Below are positions 5,888 through 6,936 of a stretch of DNA of 6,936 bases, piece by piece. Each line of letters opens with the position of its first letter. Position 1 is the stretch's first letter. The notes under the pieces were generated by a model. That model was given only the letters and a program-made list of their open reading frames with translations, had not been told where the DNA came from and ran no database searches. The stretch is from assembly GCA_028290325.1 (NCBI GenBank), contig JAQGJY010000279.1:1-6936 (forward strand), given 5' to 3'. The position numbers and the translations under genes are program-made. Source of the DNA: Tardiphaga sp. (GTDB taxonomy: Bacteria; Pseudomonadota; Alphaproteobacteria; Rhizobiales; Xanthobacteraceae).

Positions 5888-6936
5888 GTGGAACCGATCA
5901 ACGCCCGCTTGATGCTCAACGCAGCCACGGCCGAAGCTACGCTGGCCGGTGCGCCGGTCTTCGAACGCCGACGGCGGCTGTCGCGCGCGGCACTGGCCGT
6001 CACCAACCAGAAAGTCCGCAAGGCCTTTTCCCCGGTCGTGATCGCCGGCTGCGTCCGCCTGGCCGATTTCCTGTTGCTCAGCGTCATCGGCGTCGCAATC
6101 TATCTCGGCTACGCGGCCCAGATCGATGGCTTCAACTGGTCCTATATCATCGCCATCCTCGGCATGACCGCAACCGCCGTGATCTGCTTTCAGGCCTCGG
6201 GCATCTACGACATCCAGGTGTTTCGTGGCCACGTTCGCCAGACCACGCGGATGATCTCGACATGGGCGTTCGTGTTTCTGCTGTTCATCAGCGTCTCGTT
6301 CTTCGCCAAACTCGGCGACTCCGTATCGCGGGTCTGGCTGTCGGCATTTTTCGCCGCCGGCCTTGCGGCTCTCGTCACCGAACGCGCGGTGCTGCGCCGG
6401 ATGGTGCGACATTGGGCCCGGCATGGCCGTCTTGATCGCCGCACCATCATCGTCGGCGCGGATATCAATGGCGAGCAACTGATACACGCGATCAATGCGC
6501 AGGACGATACGGATATTCGCGTGCTCGGCGTGTTCGACGATCGCAACGACGCACGGTCGCTCGAGACCTGCGCCGGCAGCCCGAAGCTCGGCAAGATCGA
6601 CGACGTCATCGAATTCGCGCGGCGGACCCGCATCGATCTCGTGTTGTTCGCGCTGCCGATTTCGGCGGAAACCCGCATTCTGGAAATGCTGAAGAAGCTC
6701 TGGGTGCTGCCGGTGGACATCCGCCTGTCCGCGCATACCAACAAGCTGCGCTTTCGCCCCCGCTCCTATTCCTACATCGGCGACGTGCCGACGCTCGACG
6801 TGCTCGAGGCACCGATCACCGACTGGGATCAGGTTCTGAAACTGCTGTTCGATCGCGTCGTCGGCGCGATCATTCTCGTGCTGCTGGCGCCAATCATGGC
6901 GCTGGTCGCGCTGGCGATCAAACTGGACAGTCCCGG
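5888..6936 (+). CDS. Exopolysaccharide polyprenyl glycosylphosphotransferase (initiating sugar-1-phosphate transferase), 3' end outside window
   Basis: This integral membrane enzyme transfers a sugar-1-phosphate from a nucleotide sugar to undecaprenyl phosphate, the first step of repeat-unit assembly. The window holds 349 codons. From the GTG at 5888: a cytoplasmic N-terminus, four membrane helices (about 48-75, 86-106, 123-139, 148-166), a cytoplasmic Rossmann/CoA-binding-like domain starting at RRTIIVGADINGE (184-196) and including VLGVFDDR, then the LFDRVVGAIILVLLAPIMALVALAIKLDSPG helix that opens the catalytic bacterial sugar transferase domain. The sequence ends there, so the catalytic Asp-Glu region cannot be checked. 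The frame is open from 5828, after a TAA at 5825-5827. GTG 5849, GTG 5882 and ATG 5912 are alternative starts. None has a clear Shine-Dalgarno site. GTG 5888 was chosen because GC-rich third codon positions begin there. The substrate is unknown. Confidence 0.92.
   Translation, partial: MEPINARLMLNAATAEATLAGAPVFERRRRLSRAALAVTNQKVRKAFSPVVIAGCVRLADFLLLSVIGVAIYLGYAAQIDGFNWSYIIAILGMTATAVICFQASGIYDIQVFRGHVRQTTRMISTWAFVFLLFISVSFFAKLGDSVSRVWLSAFFAAGLAALVTERAVLRRMVRHWARHGRLDRRTIIVGADINGEQLIHAINAQDDTDIRVLGVFDDRNDARSLETCAGSPKLGKIDDVIEFARRTRIDLVLFALPISAETRILEMLKKLWVLPVDIRLSAHTNKLRFRPRSYSYIGDVPTLDVLEAPITDWDQVLKLLFDRVVGAIILVLLAPIMALVALAIKLDSP

Noticed and set aside
5804..6736. 310-codon open frame on the minus strand
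   Set aside because: It is the antisense shadow of the glycosylphosphotransferase gene, whose plus-strand frame shows membrane helices and family motifs.
1..6936. CRISPR array, tRNA, rRNA, insertion sequence or phage genes
   Set aside because: I saw no regularly spaced repeats, no tRNA-like cloverleaf, no transposase motifs or flanking inverted repeats. The gaps between genes are all under 150 bases.

Overview
The window looks like part of the chromosome of a high-GC alphaproteobacterium, most likely Nitrobacteraceae (the Bradyrhizobium / Rhodopseudomonas / Afipia group). This is inferred from the GC-rich third codon positions and from how closely the proteins resemble the exopolysaccharide (EPS) gene sets of that group as I remember them. 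I could not run a search. The whole window is one EPS or surface-polysaccharide locus with five real genes and almost no spare DNA.

Layout. 1-890 (minus, runs off the left edge): a NodB/CE4-type polysaccharide deacetylase-like protein whose metal and catalytic residues are nearly all replaced. 891-1006: a short divergent promoter region. 1007-2200 (plus): a cytoplasmic FemAB/CelD-type GNAT acyltransferase. 2201-2257: a convergent gap with a small hairpin. 2258-4465 (minus): a Wzz/ExoP-type chain-length and export protein fused to a BY-kinase-like domain that has lost its Walker motifs and its tyrosine tail. 4466-4605: a second divergent control region. 4606-5772 (plus): a GT4 glycosyltransferase. 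5888-6936 (plus, runs off the right edge): a polyprenyl glycosylphosphotransferase, the initiating sugar-1-phosphate transferase.

Likely joint role. The glycosylphosphotransferase loads the first sugar on undecaprenyl phosphate in the inner membrane. The GT4 enzyme adds a sugar in the cytoplasm. The acyltransferase and the deacetylase-like protein are placed to tailor, or recognise, amino or acyl groups on the repeat unit. The Wzz/ExoP protein sets chain length and couples polymerisation to export. No flippase, polymerase or outer-membrane exporter lies inside the window.

Main point of interest. Two proteins keep the fold and an open frame but lack their catalytic residues: the NodB-like protein (SFNGS where TFDDG is expected, M where the first metal-binding His of motif 2 is expected) and the BY-kinase module (GIT where GKS/T is expected, N where the Walker B Asp is expected). 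The GT4 enzyme also has Asp in place of the first Glu of its E-x7-E motif. The kinase-domain loss is probably typical of this protein family in the group. The deacetylase loss is the less expected one and suggests a pseudoenzyme with a binding or scaffolding role.
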